Made by a program: the position numbers and the translations under genes. The notes beneath the pieces were generated by a model, which worked only from the letters and a program-made list of their open reading frames with translations, ran no database searches and was not told where the DNA came from. Of a stretch of 64,000 bases of DNA, positions 62,280-64,000 are shown one piece after another. The stretch is from Syngnathus acus (taxonomy: Eukaryota > Chordata > Actinopteri > Syngnathiformes > Syngnathidae), in contig NC_051089.1 of NCBI RefSeq assembly GCF_901709675.1, positions 11,399,976-11,463,975 of the forward strand. The letters run 5' to 3'. Every line of letters starts with the position of its first letter. The first letter of the stretch is position 1.

Positions 62280-62631
62280 CTGGATTGAAACATAAACACA
62301 CATTCACTTAAGGAATGCTTTTGCATTTTTTTTCTGTAAAGTTGTGAAGGGTACCATTGGTTTGTTGATATTTTTTGGTGCCCTTTCAAATGGGGTACTG
62401 CATCTTGAAATGCAGTTTTTATAATGTTAGCACAAAACAAACTACTTTCTGATGATTTCAAATTATTTTTTCAATTGCTTGTGTATTTAGAAATGGTCTG
62501 GAGTTTCTGCTCAGGATTATTTACTGTACTGCACATAATACATTAAACCCCCCCAAAATCATATCTGTAGAACTAAATTTGATTAATTGCATATAATTCA
62601 TGAGGCTTCATAAAAACTTATGGAACGTAAC
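62280..62631 (-). other. plekha7: plekha7 intron
   Basis: A 352-bp intron between exons b and c; nothing recognised. Confidence 0.8.
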
Positions 62632-62712
62632 CTTATCTTCCTTCAGTGTACGTATCATGGCTTCCAGCTCCTGTAGAATCTTGTCTTGCTCACATAGTCG
62701 GCTTAATTTCAC
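62632..62712 (-). CDS. plekha7: PLEKHA7 exon b: start of coiled coil
   Basis: An 81-nt phase-0 exon, acceptor CTCATCAG before 62712, donor GTTACG from 62631. It encodes VKLSRLCEQDKILQELEAMI and RTLKEDK, matching VKLSIFCEQDRVLQDLEDKI of PLEKHA7. The donor GTTACG is weak, so occasional skipping (an in-frame loss of 27 residues) is possible. Confidence 0.96.
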
Positions 62713-63670
62713 CTGATGAGACAAAAAAAATATTAGTCATAAAAGAAACGAAGGAATAGCGTTCAAATCGATCTCCCCTTTTAACAATGTTAAAATAAAT
62801 CAATGAGAAGCAAAGCAGATCTTAGCTGGTCGACTCGTTTGTGTTTACTGTTTGTCTTCGGCAAGATAAAATGAATTGATCTTCTCTGAATATGTCGATA
62901 AATGTATCTCTTCTCAATCTCAAGAAGACATTCTCCCCACAGGGCGGTAAAAAAAAGAAAGAATCTTCATTACCAGCCACTACGAGCAATTTTAATCAAA
63001 AATCCAAATCATTTCCATTTCGTTTTAGGTCCAAAGTGTGTTAGTTGGGAGTGACAGATGTGTTTTTGCAGAAATGGGTTATGTGTTTATGAAAACAACA
63101 TAAGCCTGCCAAGTTCACAGTGGTTCTCACACTGTGTATTTTTCTCACATCTACTTATCATTCTGTTCAATTAATTATTCAGCTGTTTTTATTTTGCTGA
63201 GGCCGTATATTGTTGTTTTTAATTGCATGAAATATTCATTGTTCAGACAAATTTCTTATAAATTGTTAAAGTGGAACAATGCTAATGATGAAAAGCCAGG
63301 ACATCCATCCTATTTACCTCCATTCAGCGTGAAACAAAGAGCATGCCAAGCGGCGGCGGGCAAATCAAACTGAAAAATTTAACAGCTCGACACCCAAAAA
63401 TCCCATTACATGTATTTTTCCCTTTAAATTGCAGCGAGGAAAATAAAAGCTGTGGTCGATACACTCAGGCCCTCACTGTGCAGGCTGCTTGAGAGTCCCT
63501 ACTGTGTTGCAATATACTTACGCTTCCTTGCCTCCACTCCCTCTGTTTAAAATAACCTAACACTCACACACAAAGCATACTAAAAGTCGCACTTCTGTCA
63601 GTGACTACGAAGAAGTGGGGGTAGAAAAAAAGAAAAAAAAAAGAGCACATGCACATCATGATCCACTTAC
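62713..63670 (-). other. plekha7: plekha7 intron
   Basis: A 958-bp intron between exons a and b; no repeats or genes recognised. The plus-strand open frame at 63134-63373 has no family resemblance. Confidence 0.8.
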
Positions 63671-63739
63671 ATCAGCATCACTTTCAGCGATTTTAACAGG
63701 CTTCTGCGCTTCTTTTCTGAGGCTTTCCCGTCCAGTAAC
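63671..63739 (-). CDS. plekha7: PLEKHA7 exon a (first exon in the window)
   Basis: A 69-nt phase-0 exon, acceptor GCCATTTCAG before 63739, donor GTAAGT from 63670. It encodes VTGRESLRKEAQKPVKIAES and DAD, corresponding to MTGRDLLKDRSLKPVKIAESDTD of PLEKHA7. Everything upstream (WW, PH, p120-catenin-binding part) lies beyond 64000. Confidence 0.94.
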
Positions 63740-64000
63740 CTGAAATGGCCCGTAGCCGCAAACAAAATAGATTATTTAACACCATTATGACCGCAGAGTT
63801 CGATGCTCCCCCCGCTTTAACGTGCCCAGTTAACACCTAAATATTTCAGAGAATCTTAACAAACAACAAACAGTGGTTACAAGAACAGTCAGATGGATTC
63901 AGAAGAGATCAAATAATAAAGGGGGCGGGCGTGGAATCATAGAAGCAGAAAGCACATAAGCTGGAAAGACAGTTAGAATTAGAGCAGAAACTAGCGGCGT
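63740..64000 (-). other. plekha7: plekha7 intron (partial, right edge)
   Basis: Intronic sequence upstream of exon a, cut by the window end. Nothing recognised. Confidence 0.75.

Larger units (their letters stand above)
51708..63739 (-). other. plekha7: plekha7 gene, 3' half (partial)
   Basis: Gene-level entry. PLEKHA7 is a cytoplasmic scaffold of the zonula adherens that links p120-catenin/E-cadherin to the minus ends of microtubules and, through its WW domain, to PDZD11. The window holds 14 coding exons (1,995 nt) whose phases join without a break and whose borders are all GT/AG. Many segments match PLEKHA7 rather than its paralogues PLEKHA5 and PLEKHA6, for example MEQYRDQP, KIAYQQKLLQED, IRHTSVRGLKRQSDERKRDR and SADEQLERMKRHQKALVR. 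The WW and PH domains are encoded beyond the right edge. Introns range from 82 bp (59432-59519) to 3,131 bp (55873-59003). Which teleost duplicate (a or b) this is cannot be decided here. Confidence 0.96.

Overview
This is a eukaryotic, almost certainly teleost fish, nuclear window. It is AT-rich, intron-dominated and littered with (CA)n, (GA)n and (GATA)n microsatellites and fish-type interspersed repeats. The coding exons are short, have GT/AG borders and encode vertebrate-specific proteins. There are no bacterial-style genes, rRNA genes, CRISPR arrays or insertion sequences.

Two protein-coding genes are present, both on the minus strand and both cut by the window. On the left (about 1.6-4.5 kb) lie the first two coding exons of sox6, the SOXD transcription factor. 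They carry the start codon and the first 148 residues; the rest of the gene, including the coiled coil and HMG box, lies beyond the left edge. From 4.5 kb to about 42-48 kb there is no recognisable protein-coding sequence. I read this as the very long 5' non-coding part of sox6: huge introns, several exon-like minus-strand segments (24.9, 43.6, 45.6, 47.4 and 47.7 kb) and a CpG- and GA-rich promoter-like zone at 41.3-42.75 kb. On the right (51.7-64 kb) is the 3' half of plekha7, the adherens-junction scaffold PLEKHA7. It is resolved into 14 exons whose junctions are all in frame (1,995 nt, 664 residues plus stop). The WW and PH domains lie beyond the right edge; the window holds the coiled coil, the proline-rich linker, the conserved C-terminal modules and the 3' UTR.

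The SOX6-PLEKHA7 neighbourhood also exists in mammals, where C11orf58 lies between them. I find no C11orf58-like coding sequence here.

The points most worth a second look are: (1) two plekha7 C-termini, a short one made by reading through an intron and a long one with a polyproline exon ending in a class I PDZ-type tail; (2) a set of small, well-bordered minus-strand exon candidates between the two genes; (3) a promoter-like zone with splice signals on both strands; and (4) several short inverted-repeat transposon (MITE) copies, hairpins and tandem duplications in the introns.
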